In this document: positions 31,331 through 40,355 of the stretch, piece after piece
How positions within the stretch are numbered: the first letter of the stretch is position 1
How the letters are laid out: each line of letters begins with the position of its first letter
From: UBA5793 sp040255465
GTDB lineage: Bacteria > Planctomycetota > Phycisphaerae > Phycisphaerales > UBA5793
Assembly (NCBI GenBank): GCA_040255465.1
Contig: JBDZVA010000010.1
Span: 1 to 64,000 of the forward strand
Direction of reading: 5' to 3'
DNA length: 64,000 bases
Notes under the pieces: model-generated
Seen by the model: the letters and a program-made list of their open reading frames with translations, nothing else
Database searches by the model: none
Told to the model about the DNA's origin: nothing
Program-made: the position numbers and the translations under genes

Positions 31331-32967
31331 GCCAACCCCCGTTGCAGTCGCCCGGGTTCGGACACGACCCCATCGTCTGTTGAAACGCGAGCCATCTTTT
31401 CGCGCTTGCCGCCCGGCTCACTGGCGATGAGTCCGAGCGTCAGCAGCCACGCCTCGAGCAACACCAGAGCGCCGACAATGACGTGCGACGAGACGAGCAC
31501 CGTCACGCCGAAGTCGAGGACCTGGTCAAGTCGCTCCAGCCGAGTCGTAAGCCACCACGCCGTCGCACCGAGCAGGACCTGGATCACGACTGTCGCGATG
31601 AGCAGCAGACTGACATTGCGCATGGCGCGGCTTGTTGCATGCATCATGATGATCGAGGCGAGCATGAGCGCCGCTCCGACGACCGCCATGGCGCCAAAGA
31701 CGTGCAGCAGCAACGCCCAGTCGGCGCCGAAGTGGCGTGTGATGGCGCCAAAGAGCGTCTGGCACAGCGCCAGCAGAACGAGCAGCAGGCCGACGCGCTG
31801 AGCGAGTCGATGGGAATCACCGTTGGCCATGGACCCGGCCGCGGTGCGTTGCGTGACCGCTCGCCAGAGCACAAAGGCCAGCAGCGTCGCCCCGAGGAGG
31901 AAGATCTGGGCCGTGCAGGCGTGAAACACCGCCAGCACATCCGCCGCCCCATCGCCGAATCGGTTCACAAACGTCACGCGGAATCCACCCAGCAGCCCCT
32001 GTCCGATGACCAGCGCCAGCGCAAGCACGCCCAGCCAGCCGAAGGGGCGACGCTGCGCGAATCGCGGCAATCGCCGGACCAACCGCGCGCCGACGCCGTG
32101 TTGTTCGTCTTCCCGGGTCCATGGGGCGCCACACTCAGGACATTGCCGGCGAGCAAGGCCCCGGATCGCGTAGCCGCACCTTGGGCACATCCCCGCTGCG
32201 AGCGCGATACTTCCACCCGCGTGCGGCGGACGGATCAACAGCCAGATGCACAGCGTGAGCACCTGCATGCCCACGAGTGTGCCGATGAGTCGGTGCGCGT
32301 GTTCGTAGTAGATCCCTCCCACCATCTTGGTGAACGGGAAGAGGAACATGTTGTAGCCGTAACTCGTCGGCCAGTCGGGAACAGACAGACCGACTTCGAG
32401 CGAAGTCACGAGGCTGCCGACGGAGACCAGCACGAGCGTGGTGAAGACGACCAGCGTCGCGAGCATCGCCTGCGAGCGGGTCGCCGTCTCGATTGGGCGT
32501 GGAGGTCGGGTTCCGGCCAATGCGCGGCCCAGGCCCCCCATCAGCAGTCCGATGAGTCCTGCCGCGATGAGGTTGCCGGGGATCCAGGCCCAGTCTGAGA
32601 GACTCACGCGGCTGACCGCCGATGATGAACTGTCTCCGCTGTGAATGACTGAAGAAACCAGCAGGCAATTCGCGAGGCCGGCGATCAGCAGTGAGCCGAC
32701 GGTGACGGCGATCGACCGCGTGCGCCATCCGATCACCACAGCGCCCAGCGTCAGCACGCCCAGCAGGACAGCCAGCAGCGCGCGGCTGTCAAGACTCACC
32801 TGCGGGAGCCGAGCCACGAACGCAATCACCCAGACGCATGTCGCCAGGAACATGCCGCGAGGCAGCGCCCGATCGACCACATGGGCGCGATCAGGCGCGC
32901 CGAATTCACCCAATGGAGAACTCGACTTCGGACTGACACCGGCAGCACCCGAATGCAACACTGACAC
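31327..32967 (-). CDS. ctaA: Haem A synthase with inserted zinc ribbon
   Basis: Membrane enzyme of 546 residues (typical CtaA 300-350) oxidising the C8 methyl of haem O. The expected four haem-ligand histidines are seen in EHAHRLIG, VFHACTAQ, LLHVFGAM and SSHVIVGA. Two things are added: about 145 residues with four spans at the N-terminus, and a loop of ~55 residues between transmembrane segments containing CPRCGYAIRGLARRQCPECG, a four-Cys zinc ribbon (about 264-283). This ribbon type is a frequent planctomycete signature. Its role here is unknown; a folding or partner-binding site is inferred. Confidence 0.9.
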   Translation of the reverse strand: MSVLHSGAAGVSPKSSSPLGEFGAPDRAHVVDRALPRGMFLATCVWVIAFVARLPQVSLDSRALLAVLLGVLTLGAVVIGWRTRSIAVTVGSLLIAGLANCLLVSSVIHSGDSSSSAVSRVSLSDWAWIPGNLIAAGLIGLLMGGLGRALAGTRPPRPIETATRSQAMLATLVVFTTLVLVSVGSLVTSLEVGLSVPDWPTSYGYNMFLFPFTKMVGGIYYEHAHRLIGTLVGMQVLTLCIWLLIRPPHAGGSIALAAGMCPRCGYAIRGLARRQCPECGAPWTREDEQHGVGARLVRRLPRFAQRRPFGWLGVLALALVIGQGLLGGFRVTFVNRFGDGAADVLAVFHACTAQIFLLGATLLAFVLWRAVTQRTAAGSMANGDSHRLAQRVGLLLVLLALCQTLFGAITRHFGADWALLLHVFGAMAVVGAALMLASIIMMHATSRAMRNVSLLLIATVVIQVLLGATAWWLTTRLERLDQVLDFGVTVLVSSHVIVGALVLLEAWLLTLGLIASEPGGKREKMARVSTDDGVVSEPGRLQRGLA

Positions 32968-33030
32968 ACCTTCTTACCCGCGGGCGCCCCTGGCATGGTG
33001 CTCCGGATCGAGTCCGTCGCACCCCCAGCC

Positions 33031-35679
33031 TCAGTGACCGCTTGGCTCAGACACTCCTTCGGGCAGTTCGTCCCACTGCGGCAGATAGTCGTCGCGGCCG
33101 CAGTGATGAGCCGCCGGGGAGGAGAATTCGTATGGACCTCGGTGAACGACCGGCGTCTCGTGGAAGTTTTCGTGCCACGGCGGGCTGGTCGCGTACCACT
33201 CCAGTGAGTTGGCCCGCCACGGGTTCGACCCGTTGGGCCGGCCGAACGCCATGTCCTTGCGGCCCCACGCCATGAACCACACCAGTCCGACGACGGCCGT
33301 CAAGCCCGTGCAGATCCAGCCCAGCATCACATTCGACCAGACCACGATGCGGAACTGGCCCGTGCTCGGGCTCTTCCACGTGCGAGAGACGAGTTGGTTC
33401 TTCGCGTGGTCGAGTCTGGCGATCTCCGCCGTCGAGCCCGTCACCATGAGGCGATTGGCCTCAACCAGCGACCGGACGTCTTCGGGAAGCGATGCAATCA
33501 GCTCGGTGCTCACGGTCACCTGGTTGTACGTCTTGGGTGACGCCTTGACGACCGCGCCCAGCGGCGTCGACGTCCAGTCGACATTGGCGCTCTTGGCGGC
33601 ATCGTAGAACTTGTTGAAGTTGAGAATGTAACTGGTCGCCACCGGCATCTGAGCCGGCTCCCCCGTCGCCTCGTTCTTGAGGATCGTCGAAGGCTCAGTC
33701 CGCGAGGCATCGACCGTCATGGCATAGGGCTGCATCGGCGAGCGGATGAAATCATCGGACGACATCACGTAGGTTGTGCTGTTGACGCCCATCCACTCCC
33801 AGAAATCACCCTTGCCGAACACCGGGAACATGAAGAGCGGAATGGCGATGAGCCAGGTCGCCACGAGCAGCGCTCTGTTGGCGATCTGTCCCCAGTCGAA
33901 CCTGGCCACTGTCACGATGAGCATGTCGATGAGGGCCATAAGCGCAAAGAGTAAGGCAAACGCAACGATGGGGATCAGGAAGGTGCGCGATTCGCCGCCC
34001 AGGCCCCACAGCAGCGAGGCCAGTTTGAGCGGGGTCATCTGGAGCAGCATCACGATCAGCGGATAGACGATGAAGCGATTGCCGTATTTGCCCAGCGAGC
34101 AGAAGAAGTTGATGACGAATGGAATCTGGCCCATGCCGAGCATCAGCGCGCCGATGGTCATGAAGATATTGAGCGGCTGGAGGTGCTCCAGTGAGGGGTA
34201 CTCGAGAATCGTCGCGTACCGGCGCGGGTGAGCGCCGATGCCGATGATGTGCATGGTGAAGAACGTCAGGTTGAAGCCGATGAGCGTCAGCCAGAAGTGC
34301 ACCACGCCCAGGCGCTGGTTGAGCATCCGGCCGAACATCTTCGGATACCAGTAATAGATGCCCGCGAAGATGCCCAACAGCGAGCCGCCGAAGAGCACGT
34401 AATGAATGTGCCCGACGATGAAGTACGTGTCATGGAAGTAGATGTCGACCGGGGCTGCGGCCATGAAGATGCCCGACAAGCCGCCGATGACGAACATCGA
34501 GACGAACCCGAGGGCGAAGAGCATCGCCGGGCTGTAGTGAATCTGCCCGCCCCAGAGCGTGCCGAGCCAGTTGAAGGTCTTGATGGCCGAGGGCACGGCG
34601 ATGAGGATCGTCGACGCCATGAACGCGGTGCCGAGGATCGGATTCATGCCCGACGCGAACATGTGGTGGCCCCAGACGATGTAGCCGAGGAACGCGATGC
34701 CGGCGATGGCGAAGACCATCGGCTTGTAGCCGAAGATCGGTTTGCGCGAGAAGGTCGCGAGGATGTCCGAAGTCATGCCCATCGAGGGCAGGATCATGAT
34801 GTACACCGCCGGGTGGCTGTAGAACCAGAACAGGTGCTGCCACATCAGCGGCTGGCCCGAGTCGAGCGTCGAAGCCTCGGCGCCTGCCCGCACCGCCGAC
34901 GAGATCGTGAAGAACGAGGTTCCCACATGCCGGTCAAAGATGAGCATGAGGAATGCAGCGGTCAGCACCGGCGTGCTCATGAGAATCAGGATCGAAGTGA
35001 TGAACATCGACCACACCGTCAGCGGCATGCGGAACATCGTCATGCCCGGGCAGCGCAGGTTCAGAATCGTCGTCAGGTAGTTGATCGCGCCCATGAGACT
35101 GCTCGAACCAACGAGCAGCAGCGAGATCAACCATAAGGTTTGCGCCTGGCCCGAGAAGGTCGCCAGCGAGAGCGGCGGATAGCTCGTCCAGCCGCCCTGG
35201 GCCCCGCCGTAGTAGAACGCGGCGATCATCACGGCGCCTCCGCTCAGCGCCAGCCAGAAGGAGAGCATGTTGAGCAGCGGAAAGGCCATGTCCTTGGCGC
35301 CGATCTGCAGCGGGATGAGCGTGTTGGCGAAGGCTCCCATGAGCAGCGGGATGATCACGAAGAAGATCATGAACGTCGCATGCATGGTGAAGAGCATGTT
35401 GTAGAAGTCGCCGGTGATCGGAGCCGACTGCGTCGTCGCCTGGAAGAACTTGCCGGACAAGCCGGGAATCGGGTTCACCGAATCGAAGGGCCAGGCGATC
35501 TGCCACCGCACGGCCAGCGCCAGCAGCCCGCCGACTACCATCAGCAGCAGCGAGGTGAAGAGGAACTGAATGCCGATGACCTTGTGGTCCATCGAAAAGA
35601 CGTACTTGCGAATGAACCCGATCTCGTGGTGCGCGTGATCGTGTGCGTGCGAAGCGTGATCAACCGGAAGCGTGGTCAT
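33031..35679 (-). CDS. coxA: Cytochrome c oxidase subunit I, A2 type, with long extra region
   Basis: Catalytic subunit of the aa3/caa3-type oxidase, 882 residues against the usual ~540. The standard twelve-span core is present, with haem/CuB ligands including HLFWFYSHPAVYIMILP. The YSHP motif (Tyr287) replaces the Glu of A1 enzymes, so this is an A2-type oxidase. After the core (about residue 535) come extra spans and a ~200-residue non-membrane region (about 610-790). It closes with an NPWRANSLEW ... SPP tail typical of normal CoxA C-termini; the extra region is therefore an insertion, not a fusion at the end. The start at 35679 gives a His-rich N-terminus (HASHAHDHAHH). Confidence 0.93.
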   Translation of the reverse strand: MTTLPVDHASHAHDHAHHEIGFIRKYVFSMDHKVIGIQFLFTSLLLMVVGGLLALAVRWQIAWPFDSVNPIPGLSGKFFQATTQSAPITGDFYNMLFTMHATFMIFFVIIPLLMGAFANTLIPLQIGAKDMAFPLLNMLSFWLALSGGAVMIAAFYYGGAQGGWTSYPPLSLATFSGQAQTLWLISLLLVGSSSLMGAINYLTTILNLRCPGMTMFRMPLTVWSMFITSILILMSTPVLTAAFLMLIFDRHVGTSFFTISSAVRAGAEASTLDSGQPLMWQHLFWFYSHPAVYIMILPSMGMTSDILATFSRKPIFGYKPMVFAIAGIAFLGYIVWGHHMFASGMNPILGTAFMASTILIAVPSAIKTFNWLGTLWGGQIHYSPAMLFALGFVSMFVIGGLSGIFMAAAPVDIYFHDTYFIVGHIHYVLFGGSLLGIFAGIYYWYPKMFGRMLNQRLGVVHFWLTLIGFNLTFFTMHIIGIGAHPRRYATILEYPSLEHLQPLNIFMTIGALMLGMGQIPFVINFFCSLGKYGNRFIVYPLIVMLLQMTPLKLASLLWGLGGESRTFLIPIVAFALLFALMALIDMLIVTVARFDWGQIANRALLVATWLIAIPLFMFPVFGKGDFWEWMGVNSTTYVMSSDDFIRSPMQPYAMTVDASRTEPSTILKNEATGEPAQMPVATSYILNFNKFYDAAKSANVDWTSTPLGAVVKASPKTYNQVTVSTELIASLPEDVRSLVEANRLMVTGSTAEIARLDHAKNQLVSRTWKSPSTGQFRIVVWSNVMLGWICTGLTAVVGLVWFMAWGRKDMAFGRPNGSNPWRANSLEWYATSPPWHENFHETPVVHRGPYEFSSPAAHHCGRDDYLPQWDELPEGVSEPSGH

Positions 35680-35787
35680 GATTCGTGCTCGTGCCTCTGA
35701 TGGAAGTTTCGCGGCTCGGGTGTGAGCCGCTCGCAATCGGGTTCAGGTCCATCCAGCGGCGCCACAACCGCTGGAGGTCGGCTCTTC

Positions 35788-36804
35788 TCAATAGCCTTCG
35801 TCCGCGGATGCGGTCTGCTGCGCCAGCGTGATCTTGGACATGACATGCACATACGTCTCCCACGTCTGCTTGTCGAGCCAGTCGCGCACGGCGAACTCAT
35901 CGTCGTCGTACTCCGTCAGCCAGGTCGCCGCGTCCTTGGCCAAAGCCTCGGGATTGATCGGGCCGCTGGGCATGACGATGATGCGGCCGCGCATCGAGTA
36001 GTGCTGGAGTCCGCACAACTCAGCGCACACCAGATCGAAGTAACCGTGATTCTTCACGTTTTCCCAGGGCACTTCGAACCAGAGACGCCCGCCGTTCATC
36101 CCCGGCACTGCGTCATGCTTGACCCGGAACTCGGGAACAAAGAAGGAGTGCAACACGTCATTGCTCGTGAGCAGGATGCGCACGGGACGATCCGCAGGGA
36201 TGCGCAGCTCCGCCTGATTCGTGTAGTCATCGGCGCCCGGAGGATTCTCGCCCGTCCAGTTCGCCGGAACCGCTTCGCGATCAACCATGATCGGATCGGA
36301 GAGATCGTTGTTGGCGCGAGCCTCGGCCAGCGCTACGGCGTTGCGCGGGCCAAACTGGCCGTCGTTTCCCGGATAGCGGAAGTACCACGCAAACTGCTGC
36401 GCGACGCACTCGATGCGAACGGTGTCTTCACTCGTCGGCGCGTCGAAGCGGATCTCATCCCAGGTGCTCTTGCTCAACGCGGCGATGAGGACGAGGATCA
36501 CCGACGGAATAATCGTCCACGTGGCTTCGAGCTTGTTGTTGCCGTGGATGAACTTCGCCTTGCCGCCGGGCACCGCCCGATAGCGGAAGGTGAAGTAGAG
36601 CAGCAGCAACTGCACGGCGATGAAGACCGCGCCCGTCAGAAGCAGGATGCCCCAGTACAGTCGATCAATGTCAAAGCCGACATCGGTCACCGCCTTGCGA
36701 AGCGGATGCCAGAGCGACGGATCGCCCGTGCCGTACTTCGCCAGTGCCGGCGCGGAAGCGAGACCGATTGCCAGGCATCCGAGTAGAGGAACACATCGCT
36801 TCAT
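35788..36804 (-). CDS. coxB: Cytochrome c oxidase subunit II
   Basis: CuA-carrying periplasmic subunit of 338 residues. A signal/anchor and two membrane helices (YWGILLLTGAVFIAVQLLLLYFTF; LEATWTIIPSVILVLIAALS) precede a cupredoxin domain. All CuA ligands are visible: the His in VLHSFFVPEF and CAELCGLQHYSM (Cys, Cys, His, Met). There is no C-terminal haem c domain, so electrons must come from a separate cytochrome c. The segment between the two halves has an extra ~40-residue loop (NDGQFGPRNAVALAEARAN...). Located 108 bp before coxA. Confidence 0.94.
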   Translation of the reverse strand: MKRCVPLLGCLAIGLASAPALAKYGTGDPSLWHPLRKAVTDVGFDIDRLYWGILLLTGAVFIAVQLLLLYFTFRYRAVPGGKAKFIHGNNKLEATWTIIPSVILVLIAALSKSTWDEIRFDAPTSEDTVRIECVAQQFAWYFRYPGNDGQFGPRNAVALAEARANNDLSDPIMVDREAVPANWTGENPPGADDYTNQAELRIPADRPVRILLTSNDVLHSFFVPEFRVKHDAVPGMNGGRLWFEVPWENVKNHGYFDLVCAELCGLQHYSMRGRIIVMPSGPINPEALAKDAATWLTEYDDDEFAVRDWLDKQTWETYVHVMSKITLAQQTASADEGY

Positions 36805-36911
36805 AGTCGCTGCAAGCCTCTCGCTGAAATGATCAAAGCCGCAAACGCCCGCAACAGGATCGCTGTCGCGGGCGCCGGGTTATCCACGTCTGTTTCGCCG
36901 AAGTAGAACCA

Positions 36912-37646
36912 CTACTTGGGCGGCTGGTAAGTGAAGTCGACTTCCGCCGTTCCGCCGTCGGTCACTTCAAAGGAAATCTCTTCCTGGACCGGGGTGAACT
37001 TGTCGAACTCATGCCACACTGAAAGGGTGTACTTGCCTGCGGGCAAGCCCTTGATTTCGTACTCGCCGTTCTCATCGCTCACCGCGAAGAACGGGTGGTC
37101 AAACGTGAAAATGTAGGCGTTCATCCAGGCATGCACGTTGCACGCGAGGTGCATGTGGCTCTCAGGACTGTCAAACTTGACGTCCTTGACCATGCCCTTG
37201 ACCGGCTGGCCCTCGTTAAACTGGCCGTTCTTCTCGCTCGTGAACTTCAGGTTGTGGGCGGTGGAGTCGGAGTTGTGAAACTCGACCGTCTGACCGACCA
37301 TGGCGCCCACGACGTGCGGAATGTACTGGCAGCCGACCTGGTCAATGACCACCGGCTTGCTGGGGACTTCGAACGTTCCCTTGACCGGTCCCTTGACGTA
37401 CACGACAACGTTGCAGAGCGTCGCCTTCTCCATGTTGAAGACGTACGTTTCGGCCGTAAGTGGCTTCTCCTGGTGAGCCTGCATGCAGAACGCGTCAGCA
37501 GAAACGCGGATCGGCTTGGGCTTGGCCATCTTGCCGTCAAAGTTTATTTTTCCCTTGACCGTCCCGTCGGCGAGCGTCGCGCCGGCACTCAGGCCAACCA
37601 TTCCAACCGCCGCCGCAACCATCATCATTCCTGTCAACCGTCTCAT
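36912..37646 (-). CDS. Periplasmic cupredoxin-like protein with carboxypeptidase-regulatory-like end
   Basis: A secreted 244-residue protein. A signal peptide (AAAVGMVGLSAGATLA) is followed by a beta-sandwich whose likely type-1 copper ligands are the His in EFHNSDSTAHNLKF and the Cys-His-Met of CNVHAWM (near 170-176). The last ~60 residues (AVSDENGEYEIKGLPAGKYTLSVWHE) are a carboxypeptidase-regulatory-like beta fold. It heads the minus-strand oxidase operon, 107 bp before coxB, and is a candidate electron donor or copper carrier for the oxidase. The gap 37647-37896 to the divergent coxC must hold both promoters; no box is clear. Confidence 0.75.
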   Translation of the reverse strand: MRRLTGMMMVAAAVGMVGLSAGATLADGTVKGKINFDGKMAKPKPIRVSADAFCMQAHQEKPLTAETYVFNMEKATLCNVVVYVKGPVKGTFEVPSKPVVIDQVGCQYIPHVVGAMVGQTVEFHNSDSTAHNLKFTSEKNGQFNEGQPVKGMVKDVKFDSPESHMHLACNVHAWMNAYIFTFDHPFFAVSDENGEYEIKGLPAGKYTLSVWHEFDKFTPVQEEISFEVTDGGTAEVDFTYQPPK

Positions 37647-37896
37647 TCAGATACCCTTTCAATCTGGTGTGGCTGGCGCCTCTGCGGCTGCCAGGCCGTG
37701 AATCCAAAAAACGTCTGTGCAATTATTCACAAGCCCCGTCGAGGCTGATGATACGCGCTGGATTTCCCATGGGAACACCCTGCGGCTACTTTTGAGGCAT
37801 GATCTTCCCCCCCTTTCTCAAGTGAACATTGCGGTCCACATTTCACCATTGTGTCGATGAGGAATTGAGGGCGCTGGTCGCTTGGCGGAGCGCCTC

Positions 37897-38889
37897 ATGG
37901 CAGATACCATCTGGCCCTCTATGAGTACAGCGATCCCTCATCACGGCGTTTCGGGTCACGATCACAGTCACGGGCACGACGACACCATGCCCCCCGCCAT
38001 TGGCCTTCCCAATGTCAAACTGTGTATGTGGCTCTTTCTGGTCAGCGAGGTCATGTTCTTTGCCGGCCTGATCGGGGCGTACATCGTCATCCGATTTGGC
38101 ACGGCCGGGTGGCCCAACCCCTACGACATCCTCGCCGTCCGCATCACGGCCTTCAACACCTTCCTGCTCATCTGCTCGTCGGTGACCATGGTCAAGGCGT
38201 TCCAGTGGTCCGACGCGGGGGATCGCGGAAAGGCCATGAAGTTCCTGACGGCCACCATCTTCGGGGGCGCCCTGTTCGTCGGCATCCAGGTCTACGAATA
38301 CCGCCATCTCCTCCACGCCCCATCGCACGCGCTCCTCGAGAACGTCGAGCACATGATGGCTGAGCGGGGCCTGGCCGTGGAGGAAGGCTCCGGCCACGCC
38401 GCCGCCGCGGCCCCGCAGATCATCCTCGCCTCGATGGGTCAGACCGAGGAAGCCAGGCAGAATGAGCAGTTGATCAAGCTCCATAGTCTCCTCGCCGAGG
38501 GTCGCCCCGACGTCAAGAAGACGGCAGCCCCCTCCAAGCTGGAAGTCCTCAAGGAGTGGGATCGCCGCGTCCTGGAAGAGACGATCGCACTCGCTGCTCT
38601 GTTCCCTGCCGATTCCAAAGAAGGCTCGGCACTGCGCACGATCGGTCGGCATCAGAACCTCTATCCCGAAGGTTTCGTGCCCAGCCGGGACAACTTCACC
38701 AGCACGTTCTACATCATGACCGGATTCCACGGATTCCACGTCTTTGGCGGCGTCGTCGCGTTGATCGCCATTCTGGCGCTCTACGCCGTCCGCAAGGCCG
38801 GCACGATGGCGATCGAGGTCGTCGGACTCTACTGGCACTTCGTCGACCTTGTCTGGATCATCCTGTTTACCATCGTCTACCTCATGTGA
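37897..38889 (+). CDS. coxC: Cytochrome c oxidase subunit III with ~115-residue insert
   Basis: Membrane subunit of 330 residues. Normal CoxC spans are seen: VKLCMWLFLVSEVMFFAGLIGAYIV, then two more, and at the end TFYIMTGFHGFHVFGGV and VGLYWHFVDLVWIILFT, with the conserved His/Glu residues. Between the third and fourth of these spans lies an insert of about 115 residues (roughly 38313-38685), partly helical and Ala-rich (GSGHAAAAAP; KLEVLKEWDRRVLEETI). GGAG at 37886-37889 supports the ATG at 37897; a further ATG at 37921 is possible. Divergent from the cupredoxin gene, first of a plus-strand unit. Confidence 0.88.
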   Translation: MADTIWPSMSTAIPHHGVSGHDHSHGHDDTMPPAIGLPNVKLCMWLFLVSEVMFFAGLIGAYIVIRFGTAGWPNPYDILAVRITAFNTFLLICSSVTMVKAFQWSDAGDRGKAMKFLTATIFGGALFVGIQVYEYRHLLHAPSHALLENVEHMMAERGLAVEEGSGHAAAAAPQIILASMGQTEEARQNEQLIKLHSLLAEGRPDVKKTAAPSKLEVLKEWDRRVLEETIALAALFPADSKEGSALRTIGRHQNLYPEGFVPSRDNFTSTFYIMTGFHGFHVFGGVVALIAILALYAVRKAGTMAIEVVGLYWHFVDLVWIILFTIVYLM

Positions 38890-38939
38890 GGCCCGCGCCA
38901 AAGAGCACCTCTGTCCATTCGAACGGGTGAATCAAGACC

Positions 38940-39398
38940 ATGACGACTGCGACTGCCGCATCCATTTCGACGCACGCTTCGGGGCACAGCCACCACCCGA
39001 ACTACATCGCCATCTTCATCTGGCTGGTGATTCTCACGGCGATCGAAGTGTGCATCCCCGAACTCGTGCACATCAAGGGCGTGGGCCACGATCCGATGAC
39101 CCCCTCCGTGCTCGCTCCTGACGCCTACCAGGGCGCGGACGTGGATGCAAACGTGCGGCAGGCCGCGCTCGCGATGGCCCCGACGGAGCGGTTTCAGTCT
39201 TCGGGCTGGGCGATGCGCATCGGCGTGCTGGCCGTGCTCGCGATCATCAAGGCCGCCATGGTCGGCGCCTACTTCATGCACCTGCGCTTTGACGGCTGGA
39301 AACTCAACCTGATCCTGGCGGCGCCCACAGCGCTGTTTGTCTTCATCATCATCATGTTGACGCCGGATATCGCCTGGCAGTGGCCGCAACTCTATTGA
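38940..39398 (+). CDS. Cytochrome c oxidase subunit IV-like protein
   Basis: A 152-residue membrane protein with three predicted spans (IAIFIWLVILTAIEVCI; IGVLAVLAIIKAAMVGAYFMHL; LILAAPTALFVFIIIML). The motif AAMVGAYFMHLRFD is typical of bacterial subunit IV (CtaF/CyoD family). A ~45-residue loop between spans 1 and 2 is longer than usual. Starts 50 bp after coxC. Confidence 0.88.
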   Translation: MTTATAASISTHASGHSHHPNYIAIFIWLVILTAIEVCIPELVHIKGVGHDPMTPSVLAPDAYQGADVDANVRQAALAMAPTERFQSSGWAMRIGVLAVLAIIKAAMVGAYFMHLRFDGWKLNLILAAPTALFVFIIIMLTPDIAWQWPQLY

Positions 39399-39419
39399 CG
39401 GTTTCTCCAAAGAGTTGAT

Positions 39420-39926
39420 GTGTACTGGGTACTCGCCTTCGCCGTCAGCATCCTCGGCCTCTTTGGCCCCGCGCTCACCCTGATCGGGCTGCCCGGGACA
39501 TGGTTCATCATCGCCCTCGCTCTGCTGGCCCAATGGGCCGCGCACGACACGTTCAACTGGTGGACGCTCGGCGTGTGCCTGGTACTGGCCATCGTTGGCG
39601 AGATCGTTGAGTTTGCCGCGGGAGCCGTCGGCACGCGCCAAGGGGGCGGCACGCGAAGCGCCGGGGTCGGCGCGCTCATCGGCGGGGTGGTCGGTGCGAT
39701 CGCGGGAGCGGCCTTTCCGCCTGTCATCGGCGCCATCATCTGGGGCGTCGTCGGCGCTGGTGTTGGAGCAATCATCGGCGAATTCAGCACGGGCAATCGT
39801 CACTGGCGCTCACACATGACCATCGGCAGCGCGGCCGCCACGGGCAAAGCCGTGGGGACCGTCATCAAGACCGCGATTGCCATCCTGATCTACGCCATGG
39901 TGGTCGTGGCTGCATTTGTACCATAA
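39420..39926 (+). CDS. DUF456 family membrane protein
   Basis: A 168-residue, very hydrophobic protein with GTG start, three hydrophobic hairpins and long Gly-rich segments (GVGALIGGVVGAIAGAAF; GVVGAGVGAIIGEF), the hallmark of DUF456. Function of the family is unknown. It lies 21 bp after the subunit IV-like gene and may simply be co-transcribed with it. Confidence 0.85.
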   Translation: MYWVLAFAVSILGLFGPALTLIGLPGTWFIIALALLAQWAAHDTFNWWTLGVCLVLAIVGEIVEFAAGAVGTRQGGGTRSAGVGALIGGVVGAIAGAAFPPVIGAIIWGVVGAGVGAIIGEFSTGNRHWRSHMTIGSAAATGKAVGTVIKTAIAILIYAMVVVAAFVP

Positions 39927-39950
39927 TCGAGATTCACCGGAGGCCATCTG

Positions 39951-40355
39951 ATGACCGTTGAGCGCCAGAACATCTCATCGGGGACGCCGTGGGAGAAAAA
40001 AGTCGGCTACAGCCGCGCGGTGCGGGTCGGCGGACTCGTCTTCGTCTCAGGGACCATCGCTTCCGATGAATCCGGCCGGATCCACGCCCCCGGCAATGCC
40101 CAAGAGCAGACCCGTTACGTGCTGGCCAAGATCGGCCGCGCGCTGCAGCAGGCCGGTGCGTCGCTGCAGGATGTCGTGCGGGTGCGGGTCTTCCTCGTCG
40201 ACATGGATGATCTCGAAGCCGTCGGCCGCGCCCACCATGAGGTGTTCGCCGACATTCGACCCGCGAACACGACGGTGGCGGTCAGCGCTCTCGCTTCGCC
40301 CGAGTGTCGGGTCGAGATTGAAGTCGACGCCGTGATCACTGGCTTAACGGCGTGA
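39951..40355 (+). CDS. RidA/YjgF-family protein
   Basis: A 134-residue cytoplasmic protein of the RidA fold, whose members remove reactive enamine/imine intermediates made by PLP enzymes. The family segments GGLVFVSGTIA, the LQDVVRVRVFL region and the C-terminal RVEIEVDAVI are present. It is preceded by GGAGG about 8 bases from the ATG. Its stop codon directly abuts the stop of the convergent aminotransferase gene, a PLP enzyme. Confidence 0.88.
   Translation: MTVERQNISSGTPWEKKVGYSRAVRVGGLVFVSGTIASDESGRIHAPGNAQEQTRYVLAKIGRALQQAGASLQDVVRVRVFLVDMDDLEAVGRAHHEVFADIRPANTTVAVSALASPECRVEIEVDAVITGLTA

Noticed and set aside
34228..35136. Long plus-strand frame antisense to coxA (also 50401-51363 and 61810-63423 antisense to other genes)
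   Set aside because: These are GC-rich shadow frames, very rich in His/Arg/Glu/Asp, opposite well-supported genes.
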